A stretch of DNA of 51,056 bases from Parabacteroides sp. (GTDB lineage Bacteria; Bacteroidota; Bacteroidia; Bacteroidales; Tannerellaceae), in contig JAGPJL010000005.1 in NCBI GenBank assembly GCA_018054455.1, positions 1 through 51,056 of the forward strand, in the 5' to 3' direction. The position numbers and the translations under genes are program-made. The notes under the pieces are model-generated. The model ran no database searches and was not told the origin of the DNA. It was given only the letters and a program-made list of their open reading frames with translations. Shown in pieces: positions 17,021 to 26,389 of the stretch; position 1 is the stretch's first letter; every line of letters begins with the position of its first letter.

Positions 17021-18436
17021 TTAAATCTTATAGAATTGCTCCCACTCTTTTCTTGGAGGAACACCCGCAAGCAGTGCATCGGCAAACGGATGATTTGTGA
17101 TCCGCTTGGTTTGACGGTCGAACTGCAGCTTCGCATTAAGTCGCTGGGCGATTACTCCCAAAGAGAACACCTGGCAAAGCGGACCTGCTATCTCGAATGG
17201 AGAACGGGTTTTCTCTTCGCCGGCACAAGCCAACAGGAAGTTTGCAAAGTGATTAGACGGACTCTTGGGAACCTCCGGCAATTTGGAAGCCATAGCTTTA
17301 GCCTTTTCTTCGGGTATGATAGATAATGTGCTTCCATGAGAACCGCCCTTGAAGGTTAGTTCTTTTGAGTAGATAATCTTTCCCGGATTCAGCTTCGCTG
17401 GCTGAATCTTTCCACCACCTACCGGAGGTATATTCGGATCAATTTCGGAAACGCCGTATCCGTCCGGAACAGAGGGTATATTGTTTACGCCATCGTACCA
17501 GGTTACATCCACCGCGGGCATGGAGCCTCGTTTAGGAAACTTAAACTCGAGGGTAGACGACATCGGGAAGAAGTAATCGTTGTGCCCGTCCAGCTTCAAC
17601 GCATTAATTTCCGACGGCAGACCCAGATCAAGGAATTCATGGGCCGTATCCAGTATATGCGCACCCCAATCGCCCAAAGCTCCTAAACCAAAGTCGTACC
17701 AGCAACGCCATTGTCCCAAATGGAAATCTTTATTATAGTCGTGGTAAGGAACCGACATTAACCAGGTGTCCCAATCCAATGTAGTAGGTAATGCCTCTTT
17801 GTTTGGGAATTTACTAATCTTTGTATCCCACCCGTGCCAACGGCGCGGCGAGTTCATATGAGCGGTTATGGCAGTAACATCCTTGATGATACCAGCCTCT
17901 TTCCATGCCTTAAACTGAAAATAGTTGGCTTCGGAGTGTCCCTGGTTTCCTACCTGGGTAACCAGATTCTTATTTTTCCGGGCCATTGCCATCAACAATT
18001 CGATTTCGTAAAATGTACGTGCCATCGGTTTTTCCACATATACGTGTTTTCCCAAAGCCATTGCCATCATACAAACGGGAAAATGGGCATGATCGGGTAT
18101 ACCAATCATCACAGCATCGATCTCGTTGGCCATCTTGTCGAACATCTGACGGAAATCCTTAAACTGACGTGCACTCGGGAACTTTGCCATATTGGCCTGT
18201 GTATGAGGAGCACCCATATCCACGTCGCACAAAGCCACGATGTTCGCCAACCCGGTTTTATCAAATTCAGTCAAAATCTCTCCACCTCTGTTTCCTATAC
18301 CAACACAAGCCAGGTTAATACGCTTGTTCGCTCCAACGACTCTGCTGCTGTTTGCAGCCGTCATGTTCAATCCGCCAATAGTAAACCCGGCAGAAAGAAG
18401 AGCTGTGTTCTTCAAAAAATCTCTTCTGGATGTCAT
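17021..18436 (-). CDS. Gfo/Idh/MocA oxidoreductase with Tat signal
   Basis: Protein of 471 residues. It opens with a twin-arginine leader (MTSRRDFLKNTALLSAGF), then a Rossmann nucleotide-binding motif GIGNRG (46-51) and the family motif EKP (135-137, HVYVEKPMA). The C-terminal half has the alpha/beta dimerisation fold, including GLGALGDWGAHILD, typical of the exported Bacteroidetes members. These enzymes oxidise sugar hydroxyls, often to 3-keto sugars, with tightly bound NAD(P). Its position directly before the DUF1080 gene in one operon supports a role in oxidative glycoside cleavage in the periplasm. The substrate is not known. Confidence 0.9.
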   Translation of the reverse strand: MTSRRDFLKNTALLSAGFTIGGLNMTAANSSRVVGANKRINLACVGIGNRGGEILTEFDKTGLANIVALCDVDMGAPHTQANMAKFPSARQFKDFRQMFDKMANEIDAVMIGIPDHAHFPVCMMAMALGKHVYVEKPMARTFYEIELLMAMARKNKNLVTQVGNQGHSEANYFQFKAWKEAGIIKDVTAITAHMNSPRRWHGWDTKISKFPNKEALPTTLDWDTWLMSVPYHDYNKDFHLGQWRCWYDFGLGALGDWGAHILDTAHEFLDLGLPSEINALKLDGHNDYFFPMSSTLEFKFPKRGSMPAVDVTWYDGVNNIPSVPDGYGVSEIDPNIPPVGGGKIQPAKLNPGKIIYSKELTFKGGSHGSTLSIIPEEKAKAMASKLPEVPKSPSNHFANFLLACAGEEKTRSPFEIAGPLCQVFSLGVIAQRLNAKLQFDRQTKRITNHPFADALLAGVPPRKEWEQFYKI

Positions 18437-18538
18437 TTCTTATATTTTAATAAGTTATTAAATTAAGGCAAATCAACAAACTGTGCTCGCACACACATTC
18501 AAAGTAAAAAAAATGAAACACTGCTGCTTCAACGACTA

Positions 18539-18546
18539 CAAACATA
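18539..18546 (-). promoter_or_regulatory. Candidate -7 element of the Gfo/DUF1080 operon
   Basis: The reverse strand reads TATGTTTG, a perfect TAnnTTTG match, 103 bases upstream of the ATG at 18436. A TTG lies at 18565-18563 with a short 16-base spacer. The remaining bases of 18437-18788 hold the inverted repeat described at 18696 and no gene. Confidence 0.4.
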
Positions 18547-18695
18547 CTCAATTTATTTCCACCAAGTATATTCTTTTTTATCAAAATACTTTTATATTTT
18601 AACCTTATTGATCGTTTTATATTCCTTCGAGAAAGATTTCAGCTATCTTTATTCTCAACTAGAACCGCCCCTGTTCCTTTTTATTTAGAAATATA

Positions 18696-18754
18696 CAAGT
18701 TGTATTATTTGGTAATCATCTGAATCGTCGATAATTATAAAATAATACAACTTG
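18696..18754. repeat. 15-bp inverted repeat between the GH2 gene and the Gfo operon
   Basis: CAAGTTGTATTATTT at 18696-18710 is repeated in perfect inverted form at 18740-18754, with a 29-base loop. It could be a fold downstream of the GH2 gene or an operator pair for the Gfo operon. The core GTTGTATTATT also occurs at 26320-26330, next to the SusC upstream region. There is no T-run directly after it, so a simple terminator is unlikely. Confidence 0.6.
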
Positions 18755-18788
18755 AAGTCAGGACTGTTTATTCTGGAATCTGATCTAT

Positions 18789-21572
18789 TTATTGAATAAA
18801 ATTAAAAAATAATTGTCCTGACGTATTATTTTCTGCTCCATTACCACTAAACCGGTGTAACTGGGACTGAGGACCATAATTGTCTGCTTTCCCAAACTTA
18901 GTACCGACCGGAGGTATTGCACTCATAAAAGAAATGTTTCCTTTGGGGTATGCCGGAACAGTATAATTCTTGTCGGCCGCATACGAGGATTGTATAGATG
19001 GAGTAAATAAATGAAGTATAACATCTTCTTTTCCCGAATATACAGCAAAGGGTGTTGGACAATCCAATTTCATTCCATAAAACAGGGAATAATATCCTTT
19101 AAACTCGGGATAGTCCCAACTCTCGCCGGTAACGGTGTTATTATATGTTTTATTCCAAACGTTCAGGCTTCCTCCTTTCATGCGGTTCTTATATATCCGA
19201 TACGGACCATTTGCAAACAAAGTAGCTCCCTTAACGCCAACTTCCGGAAAATCGAATGTAATTCCTGCCATGGAAATTTTATCCTGCGGCCGGTAATCAT
19301 AATCCAGTTGCAATATTCCCGAAGGCAACATTGTCCACACAAATGTATATGCAACATCTTTGCCATTGTTCGTTACATAGGTTACTACCAGATGGGGGTT
19401 CCCTTCCGATAAATTATATTCAACGGATTTACAGGTAACCTGATTGTCTGTTATCAGAACAGGGCCATTACTCAATGGTATTGTTTTTCCTTGATAAACG
19501 ACTGAGTGTAGCAAACCTGTTTCCTTCCTAATATGGGCTTCTACTCCACCAGCCGAGAACAACCAGTCGGATCCCATATCCTGCACCTGCGCAGCAGAGC
19601 CTGATTTATCCGTTGGTAAACATCGCCGGGCAACCTTAAGCGGATTACCAATTTCGTAGCTCCAGGTAAATAACTCACGGTTTTCACGGTCCGTAGCTGT
19701 GACATACAATATATCATAATCCGTCCAATCTTTGGGTAGATCTAAAGTTATTGCACACGTTTCTCCCGGTTTACTATCAGGAGAGTCGATCCGACCGGTT
19801 ACAGCTGTCACGCCATCCACAGAAAGATTAGTAACTTTTGCAAGTTTGAATTTAAATGTACATTCGTTCGTGTTGGTGAATGAATACCGGTTTTCAATTA
19901 TGAATCGTTTATCCCACGTTGGAGTTATATACTTTTTCTCCATATGGACAGGAGACCAGATTTCTTTAATGGTAAAGAAACTTCCCTCCTTTTCGCGGTA
20001 CGGCCCTGTTATACCATCTGCCCCATGATCTTTATCCGTATCTAAAAAACCATTTCTATCTGTCCGAACAACAGCCTGATCAACCAAATCCCAAAGAAAC
20101 ATTCCGGCACTGAGTGAGTTGGAAAGCATTAGATTCCAATAATCATCAAGTCCGGCGCCATGTCCTCCGTCATACAATCCATGCAATAATTCAGTTGGCA
20201 TAAAAATATCCCGTCCATGAAACAGATTGTTTATACCCGAGTCATAATTGATATAATGTGCTGTATTTATGCCGCTAAACTTAGCCCAGGGATGCAGTAC
20301 TGCCCGCTTCTGAATATCATATAGCGGGAAAAGAGGATCAAGATCAAAATTAAATCCACCTTCATTTCCATTTGCCCAGAATACAATGCTGGGATGATTT
20401 ATATCGTGGGTAAGCATTTCTCTGACCAGCTCTTTGCCTACAGGAGTATCATAGGGAGGATATTGCCAGGCACAGAGTTCATCTATCACATAAAGGCCTA
20501 ACGAATCGCACACCTCAAGAAAATGTTTGTCCGGTGGATAATGAGACATACGAACCGCGTTCATATTCATATCTTTTATAAGATTCACATCATCAATACT
20601 AAGCTGTTTATTTGTGGTACGTCCGGTTGTTGGCCAGAAAGAATGACGGTTTACGCCTTTAAATATCATCTTTACTCCATTAACATACACCCCATCCTGT
20701 TCGCGGACTTCCACTGTACGAAATCCAATCTTTTCTGTTATCGTATGTAACACCTCTCCTTTTCGTTTAATCGAAATAGTAGCTGTATATAGTGTTGGAT
20801 ACTCAGAAGACCAGGGTTTTACATTTGCTATGTTACCGGACAAAGAGATTTTATCTTTTTTTCCGGCTGCAGTGGTAGAAGAAAAATTGCCTATCACCTT
20901 ATTTTGCTGATCCAAAACCACCATTTGAGCTTCAATATCCGACAAGTTGCCCGAAAGGATCACATCAGCCTTAACATCTCCGGTATGACGTGCGTCAATA
21001 GCTGTATATTCTATATATTCGTTGGGGACTGCTTCCAGGTAAACCGGACGGAAGATACCTCCAAATACCCAGAAATCTGCTTCGCGTTCCGCTTCATTTA
21101 TACTTTTATTGGCTGACATCTTGCTCACCTTCACATCCAAATCATTTGACTTTCCAAAACGAACCAGACTGGTAATCTCCCGCTTAAACCGGTAAAAAGC
21201 GCCTTGATGAACAGGACCCGCTTGTTTGCCATTCACTTTAATTTCTGTATCAGTCATAGACCCTTCAAAAACAATAAAAATACGCTTGCTTTTCCAGTCC
21301 TGAGGAATTTGAAATTGGGTTTTATACAACCCTTGTTCGTCGGCCTTATTTTTATCATGGCCATAATTGTAGGTTCCATAGCCTTCTGTTTCCCAGCAGG
21401 ATGGAACTTTTATCGTATTCCATGAACCACTTTTAGACCCTTTGGTACAAAAGAAGTCCCACTCTACCGCATCATCAGAGCCTTTACCTGATAAGTATTT
21501 TATCTCTGTTACCTGCGCTTGAATAAAATTAAAGCAAAATAAAAAAAGAAGTAAAAGGTGGCTTTTCATCAT
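18789..21572 (-). CDS. Glycoside hydrolase family 2 protein (beta-galactosidase/glucuronidase type)
   Basis: Protein of 927 residues with an N-terminal signal peptide (LLLFLFCFNFIQAQ). It has the GH2 plan: sugar-binding jelly roll (about 25-185, with GSWNTIKVPSCWE), Ig-like domain (about 185-290), TIM barrel (about 290-560), then further C-terminal domains. The acid/base is Glu404 in the FWANGNEGG stretch, and the nucleophile is probably Glu461 in FMPTELLHG. The exact sugar (galactoside, glucuronide or other) cannot be told. It lies 92 bases after the SusD gene and ends the SusCD transcript; the hairpin at 21611-21645 may reduce its expression. It should act in the periplasm on oligosaccharides imported by the locus. 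Confidence 0.88.
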   Translation of the reverse strand: MMKSHLLLLFLFCFNFIQAQVTEIKYLSGKGSDDAVEWDFFCTKGSKSGSWNTIKVPSCWETEGYGTYNYGHDKNKADEQGLYKTQFQIPQDWKSKRIFIVFEGSMTDTEIKVNGKQAGPVHQGAFYRFKREITSLVRFGKSNDLDVKVSKMSANKSINEAEREADFWVFGGIFRPVYLEAVPNEYIEYTAIDARHTGDVKADVILSGNLSDIEAQMVVLDQQNKVIGNFSSTTAAGKKDKISLSGNIANVKPWSSEYPTLYTATISIKRKGEVLHTITEKIGFRTVEVREQDGVYVNGVKMIFKGVNRHSFWPTTGRTTNKQLSIDDVNLIKDMNMNAVRMSHYPPDKHFLEVCDSLGLYVIDELCAWQYPPYDTPVGKELVREMLTHDINHPSIVFWANGNEGGFNFDLDPLFPLYDIQKRAVLHPWAKFSGINTAHYINYDSGINNLFHGRDIFMPTELLHGLYDGGHGAGLDDYWNLMLSNSLSAGMFLWDLVDQAVVRTDRNGFLDTDKDHGADGITGPYREKEGSFFTIKEIWSPVHMEKKYITPTWDKRFIIENRYSFTNTNECTFKFKLAKVTNLSVDGVTAVTGRIDSPDSKPGETCAITLDLPKDWTDYDILYVTATDRENRELFTWSYEIGNPLKVARRCLPTDKSGSAAQVQDMGSDWLFSAGGVEAHIRKETGLLHSVVYQGKTIPLSNGPVLITDNQVTCKSVEYNLSEGNPHLVVTYVTNNGKDVAYTFVWTMLPSGILQLDYDYRPQDKISMAGITFDFPEVGVKGATLFANGPYRIYKNRMKGGSLNVWNKTYNNTVTGESWDYPEFKGYYSLFYGMKLDCPTPFAVYSGKEDVILHLFTPSIQSSYAADKNYTVPAYPKGNISFMSAIPPVGTKFGKADNYGPQSQLHRFSGNGAENNTSGQLFFNFIQ

Positions 21573-21610
21573 ACTACAAATTTAAGTGGTAAATATACAA
21601 GAAAAATCGA

Positions 21611-21645
21611 AAAAGAGGGAAAAGATATTTTCCTTCCCCTCTTTT
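21611..21645 (-). terminator. Hairpin between SusD and GH2 genes (possible attenuator)
   Basis: On the reverse strand a 9-bp stem (AAAAGAGGG and CCCTCTTTT, arms 21637-21645 and 21611-21619) is followed by TTTTTC. It would terminate part of the transcripts leaving the SusD gene. Confidence 0.6.
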
Positions 21646-21664
21646 ATTTGTAACAATCAGGCTG

Positions 21665-23146
21665 TTATTTCCATAAAGGATGTTGCTTCAAATTTGGATT
21701 TTTATCCATCTCATCCTGCGGAACAGGGAGAGAATAGTATTTATCGTCGATTGCTTTTTTCATTCTGTCGGCCATGGCATGCTGACGTTTTAAATCAAAC
21801 AAAGCCTGACCTTCGGCTGCAAATTCCCAAACGCGTTCCTGAACAATTGCTTTACGCAAATCTGCCTGAGATATGGTAGACGGCAGAGCTTGTAATCCGG
21901 CGCGTTCGCGAACCCGGTTAATTCCCGACAAGGCTTTATCAATCTGATTCATTTCACAATAAGCTTCTGATTGCATCAATAAAACATCGGCATAACGAAT
22001 TATTTTCATGTTACAACCATAATCGCCTGCTGCGGTAGATAAATTATCATTAGGATCAAGATATTTTGCGAAGTGGCACAAGGGAAAAGAGGGTTCTTTA
22101 CCATTATTAGGATCATAATGGTAAGTCTTACCCGTTTTTACATCTTTAAAGTCGACAAGGAAAGTCGTCGAAACCCGTTTGTCGCCCACTTCGTAGGATT
22201 TATAAAAATCGGGAGTAGATATCAAAGAAGACCAACCGTCGGTTTTCTTCACATTATATCCTCTCATACCGGTTAATGCGGTTATATCGTGACCATTGAT
22301 ATTGGTAACAAATTCCACGTCGAAAATATATTCTTTTCCATGTTCATTGTTCACATTGAATATATTCCGAAAATCCGTTTCCAGCTCATACCCAAAAGAA
22401 CTTTCCTTTGTTATGATTTCGTCTGCTTTCAAAGCCGCCTTTTCCCAAAAGCCAGCTTTATTCCATGGCCATGCCGCTTGCGTAAGGTATACTTTCGATA
22501 ACATGGCCATGGCAGCTCCTTTTGTAGCACGGCCCATATCTGTAGCTCCGTACGAAGTTTTAAGAACTGATTCGGCATACTTTAAATCTTCTTCAATCAG
22601 CGCCCAAACTGTATCGTCTGTCCCCTCATTTGTAAGATCTTCGGCATTCATATTATCCTTTTCAGTAACGACAGGCACATGATCATAAAAACGGATCAGA
22701 GCAAAGTAATTCAACGCTCGCAAAAACTTAGCCTCAGCAATAAACTGCTTTTTAGTATCTTCACTCTTAAAAGTTACTTTGTCGATATTCAACAACAAAT
22801 TATTAGCACGTCTTATTCCGCTGTACGACACCTGCCATATTAATTTACAGAAATCGGTAGTGGGAGTCCATGTATAATCATCCATTTCGACACGTGAAGG
22901 AGCACTGGCATTTGCATAAGCAGCTTCCCCGGGAAATTCGGCACCCATCCATATGTACCGTTTGTATCCATTCTGTTCCTGAAGTGTTTGATAAACAGAA
23001 GTCAGCCCGGCTTTAGCATCGGCCTCATTTTTGTAAAAATTATCAGGTGTAATGGATTCATAAATCTCCTCATCCAGAAAGCCGCTGCAGGAAGAGTTCC
23101 CAATCGCAAAAGCGGCTGCGATAATCATATATTTGTATAGTTTCAT
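21665..23146 (-). CDS. SusD-like surface glycan-binding lipoprotein
   Basis: Protein of 493 residues with a lipobox ending in NSSC (Cys20). The mature N-terminus SGFLDEEIYESITPDNFYKNEADA is typical SusD, and the helical TPR-like core shows the family pattern (IWQVSYSGIRRANNLL, AKFLRALNYFALIRFYDHVPVVT). The C-terminus contains VQERVWEFAAEGQALFDLKRQ, another family hallmark. It binds oligosaccharides at the cell surface and caps the SusC channel encoded 18 bases upstream. The glycan is unknown; the GH88 and GH2 neighbours suggest an uronic-acid-containing polysaccharide. Confidence 0.95.
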   Translation of the reverse strand: MKLYKYMIIAAAFAIGNSSCSGFLDEEIYESITPDNFYKNEADAKAGLTSVYQTLQEQNGYKRYIWMGAEFPGEAAYANASAPSRVEMDDYTWTPTTDFCKLIWQVSYSGIRRANNLLLNIDKVTFKSEDTKKQFIAEAKFLRALNYFALIRFYDHVPVVTEKDNMNAEDLTNEGTDDTVWALIEEDLKYAESVLKTSYGATDMGRATKGAAMAMLSKVYLTQAAWPWNKAGFWEKAALKADEIITKESSFGYELETDFRNIFNVNNEHGKEYIFDVEFVTNINGHDITALTGMRGYNVKKTDGWSSLISTPDFYKSYEVGDKRVSTTFLVDFKDVKTGKTYHYDPNNGKEPSFPLCHFAKYLDPNDNLSTAAGDYGCNMKIIRYADVLLMQSEAYCEMNQIDKALSGINRVRERAGLQALPSTISQADLRKAIVQERVWEFAAEGQALFDLKRQHAMADRMKKAIDDKYYSLPVPQDEMDKNPNLKQHPLWK

Positions 23147-23164
23147 AACTTTTTGATTTGAATA

Positions 23165-26100
23165 TTAAAAACCAATATTAACTCCGAGAATAAATGACTT
23201 GGAAGCCGGGTAGGCATTGTAATCCACCCCTAATTGAAGGTTACTCTGGCCCTGACTGTTTACTTCAGGATTGTATCCCGAGTAGTTGGTGATGGTAAGC
23301 AAATTTTGTCCGGTTGCATATACTCTCAACGATTTCACAAACGGGCATTTTGGAACGTTATAACCCAAGGTCAGATTTTGAATACGTAAGAAAGAACCGT
23401 CTTCAATCAAAAAGTCCGATTGTAATAAATTCTGGTTTACCAATACGTGTGCCCTCGGATATTTGGCATTTGTGTTTGTGGGTGTCCAATGATCATTAAC
23501 CTCTTTGCGTTGGTTTCCCCAAGTGCTCACAATATTGGTTTCAGCACGCAACACATTGTAAATATCATTTCCGTAAGAGCCATTGATATAAACAGAAAGA
23601 TCAAAGTTTTTATAAGTAAAGTTATTTGTCCAACCAAAAATGAAATCAGGATTTGGATCTCCAACAATTGTTCTGTCTTCACCAAAACTAATTTTGCCGT
23701 CGCCGTTTTTATCATAAAAACACATGTCTCCCACCTGATCAAACGTAGTGCTTGTTACACGGGCAGCTTTATCACGTTCTTCCTGCGTACGCATAACACC
23801 TGTCGTTTTAAGTAAATTCCAGACGCCAACTGGCAAACCCGGTTCCAGCCAGCTACCGTTTACTTTCAAGTGTCCGGAAATTGTACCTTGTTGTGTTGGA
23901 ATGTAACCGGGAATTTCCAGGACTTTATTCTTGTTTTTAGACCAGTTGATTGCGGTATTCCATTTAAAATCGCCGGTAAGCACATCGGCAGATAAACTCA
24001 ACTCAATCCCTTTGTTTTCGAGGCTGCCAATATTTTTTAAAACGGAACTAAATCCGGTTGTTAATGGAACTGATATATTCCATAGAAGATCGGTCGTTTT
24101 CTTGTAATAGTAATCGGCAACAAAATTAAAGCGGTTATTCAAGAATCCAAAATCCACACCAATATCAGAAATAGCTGTTGTTTCCCACTTCAAATCAGGA
24201 TTTGGCATATTTCCGGCAGCAATACCCACATTGGTAACCCCTCCGATGGGATAAACATAGGTATTCATTTTTTCGACCGAAGAATAGCTGCTGATATTCT
24301 GGTTACCCGTTACCCCGTAACTGGCTCTCAACTTCAGACTGCTAATCCAATCCGCCTGCTTCATAAAAGCTTCCTGATCCATACGCCATGCAAAAGCGGC
24401 AGATGGAAAAAACGCCCATTTATTATTAGCACCAAATTTAGAACTTCCGTCCGCACGTCCTGTAACAGTAAAAAGGTAACGATCCTTTAACACATAGTTG
24501 ATACGACCAAAACCGGACAACAATGTATTTTTATCTCTTCCGGTGGAAGGCTTATCCCATTGGGCTCCTGCATCCAGGTTGTTGTATCCGTAAGCATCCG
24601 ATATAAAATCTCTGGCAGTCATACTGCTCGACTTGCTTTCGATAGATAAAGCCGATGTCCCAACCATTGCATTTATTGAATGAATTCCAGTCTTCTTTAG
24701 GTAAGTCAGCACATTTTCGTTCGAAAGAGACTGATTTCTTCTGTTTTGCTGACTAGCTATACCATTGGCATTGTAACCTGTATTTGTTTGCTTCGGTTCG
24801 TAAACTTCACGCAACGCGCTGGAAAGGTCGGCGCCAACACTTACCTTCAACGTAAGACCTTCAATAAGTTTAATGCTAAGATCGGCCGATCCAAGTACAC
24901 GGTCAATTGTTCCCTTGTCTTGCAGATATTCAACATAAGGAACTGGATTCGGCACTGCAGAGCTACCGGTCAAAAAGTTCATGCGGACATATTCACCCGT
25001 TGTCGGGTCTGTTACCGGAACAGTTGGAGGAAGTACCAAAGCAGCATTGATGATTGAAGTATTACCTCCGCCATCGCCATTTTCGCGACCCACGTTTGAA
25101 GTAACCCTGCTTGCTGTAAAGCTTGTAGAAAGATCGATTCGTGATGAAAGTTTTGTATCAATGTTATTACGGAAAGAAACGCGATTAAAATCCTGATTCT
25201 TTACAATACTTTCCTGATCAAAGTAACTTGCCATAACAGAGAACTTCGTATTTTCAGATCCTCCATTAATCGTTATATTGTGATTATGAATGGGAGACGA
25301 AGATCTAAGAATTTCATCCTGCCAGTCTGTTCCCTGACCTAAATCACTGATAGCGGGATAAAGAGGATTTGTTGAAGTATTTGTATAATAAGCCGGACGT
25401 CCATCATTGGCCGCACCTTCATTAGCTAAAGCACCCCACTCGGAGGCATTCATCATATCCAGTTTCTTAGCCACTTTCTGGAATCCAACATATCCATCAT
25501 ATGACACCGTGGTTTTTCCGGATTTCCCTCTTTTGGTTGAAATAAGAACGACTCCATTCGCACCACGTGAACCGTATATGGCAGTAGCTGATGCATCCTT
25601 AAGAATCTCCATACTTTCAATATCACCCGGATTTAATGTAGCCAGCGGATTTTGTCCGGCACCAGAACCTCCGGCCGAGCTACCTGCTGTTACGGGATAT
25701 CCATCAATAACATACAAAGGTTGGCTACCTGAAGTTAAAGAATTTCCACCACGAATACGGATATCCACTGCACCTCCCGGCGATCCGGAAACAGCGATAA
25801 CCTGAACTCCGGCAACTTTACCCTGTAATCCCTGATCGAACGACGAAACGGCCTGTTTCTTCAACATATCAGACTTAACAGAACTAACAGAACCGGTAAG
25901 GTCGCTTTTGCGCATTACGCCATATCCCACAACAACAACTTCGTCCAAAATTTCCGCATCTTCCTGCAGGATAATCTTGATTGTTTTCTGATTGGCAACT
26001 TTAATTTCCTGGGTTTTATAACCCATATAGGATATTACAAGCGTGGCGTCTCCTGACGCATCAACGGTAAAAGCTCCGGTCAGATCGGTTATTGTACCCA

Positions 26101-26227
26101 CATTGGTACCTTTAACAACAACATTGGCTCCAATAATACCTTCGCCGCTTTCGTCGGCAACAGTTCCCTTGACCTGTGCGAACAAGGATGGAGAAATAAA
26201 TAAAAGCAGATAAATTAAAATCTTCAT
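23165..26227 (-). CDS. SusC-like TonB-dependent glycan transporter
   Basis: Protein of 1020 residues. After a signal peptide (LLLFISPSLFAQ) comes the carboxypeptidase-D-like domain (VKGTVADESGEGIIGANVVVKG, shown in part here as GTVADESGEG) at about 19-95, then the TonB box-like DEVVVVGYG, the plug domain (LQGKVAGVQV, IRIRGGNSL) and a long beta-barrel ending in aromatic NIGF. It imports oligosaccharides across the outer membrane together with the SusD partner. It is the first gene of the SusC-SusD-GH2 unit. Upstream lies the 21-bp-spaced direct repeat at 26283, a likely site for the hybrid regulator encoded at 27731. Confidence 0.96.
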   Translation of the reverse strand: MKILIYLLLFISPSLFAQVKGTVADESGEGIIGANVVVKGTNVGTITDLTGAFTVDASGDATLVISYMGYKTQEIKVANQKTIKIILQEDAEILDEVVVVGYGVMRKSDLTGSVSSVKSDMLKKQAVSSFDQGLQGKVAGVQVIAVSGSPGGAVDIRIRGGNSLTSGSQPLYVIDGYPVTAGSSAGGSGAGQNPLATLNPGDIESMEILKDASATAIYGSRGANGVVLISTKRGKSGKTTVSYDGYVGFQKVAKKLDMMNASEWGALANEGAANDGRPAYYTNTSTNPLYPAISDLGQGTDWQDEILRSSSPIHNHNITINGGSENTKFSVMASYFDQESIVKNQDFNRVSFRNNIDTKLSSRIDLSTSFTASRVTSNVGRENGDGGGNTSIINAALVLPPTVPVTDPTTGEYVRMNFLTGSSAVPNPVPYVEYLQDKGTIDRVLGSADLSIKLIEGLTLKVSVGADLSSALREVYEPKQTNTGYNANGIASQQNRRNQSLSNENVLTYLKKTGIHSINAMVGTSALSIESKSSSMTARDFISDAYGYNNLDAGAQWDKPSTGRDKNTLLSGFGRINYVLKDRYLFTVTGRADGSSKFGANNKWAFFPSAAFAWRMDQEAFMKQADWISSLKLRASYGVTGNQNISSYSSVEKMNTYVYPIGGVTNVGIAAGNMPNPDLKWETTAISDIGVDFGFLNNRFNFVADYYYKKTTDLLWNISVPLTTGFSSVLKNIGSLENKGIELSLSADVLTGDFKWNTAINWSKNKNKVLEIPGYIPTQQGTISGHLKVNGSWLEPGLPVGVWNLLKTTGVMRTQEERDKAARVTSTTFDQVGDMCFYDKNGDGKISFGEDRTIVGDPNPDFIFGWTNNFTYKNFDLSVYINGSYGNDIYNVLRAETNIVSTWGNQRKEVNDHWTPTNTNAKYPRAHVLVNQNLLQSDFLIEDGSFLRIQNLTLGYNVPKCPFVKSLRVYATGQNLLTITNYSGYNPEVNSQGQSNLQLGVDYNAYPASKSFILGVNIGF

Positions 26228-26282
26228 ACTTTAATAGATTTAAGTAATAATAATTGTCGCGTCTTAAAATAAGTAACGCATT

Positions 26283-26310
26283 GGTTTTTTTGTGATCTTT
26301 TCTGGTTTTT
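26283..26310. promoter_or_regulatory. Direct repeat GGTTTTT with 21-bp spacing upstream of the SusC gene
   Basis: GGTTTTT occurs at 26283-26289 and again at 26304-26310, spaced exactly 21 bp, 56 bases upstream of the SusC start. The same arrangement occurs upstream of the GH88 gene (27657 and 27678). This fits a site for an AraC-type DNA-binding domain, which usually recognises two half-sites two helical turns apart. I see no perfect -7 box between the site and the ATG. Confidence 0.55.
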
Positions 26311-26389
26311 GTTTTTCATGTTGTATTATTCATACCTTCTATATTTAAATTGAAATTAATAGATCGCATTCGTAGATAAGATGATCTTT

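Noticed and set aside
17834..18466. Open frame of about 210 codons opposite the Gfo/Idh/MocA gene
   Set aside because: It is antisense to a clear gene, with no recognisable motif; a shadow of codon bias.
18757..18822. 8-bp inverted repeat GTCAGGAC/GTCCTGAC at the end of the GH2 gene
   Set aside because: One arm lies inside the coding end, the loop is 50 bases and there is no T-run, so it is probably incidental.
21577..21584. TAAATTTG on the reverse strand as the promoter of the GH2 gene
   Set aside because: It lies 5 bases from the start codon, so the transcript would begin at or after the ATG; chance match is more likely.
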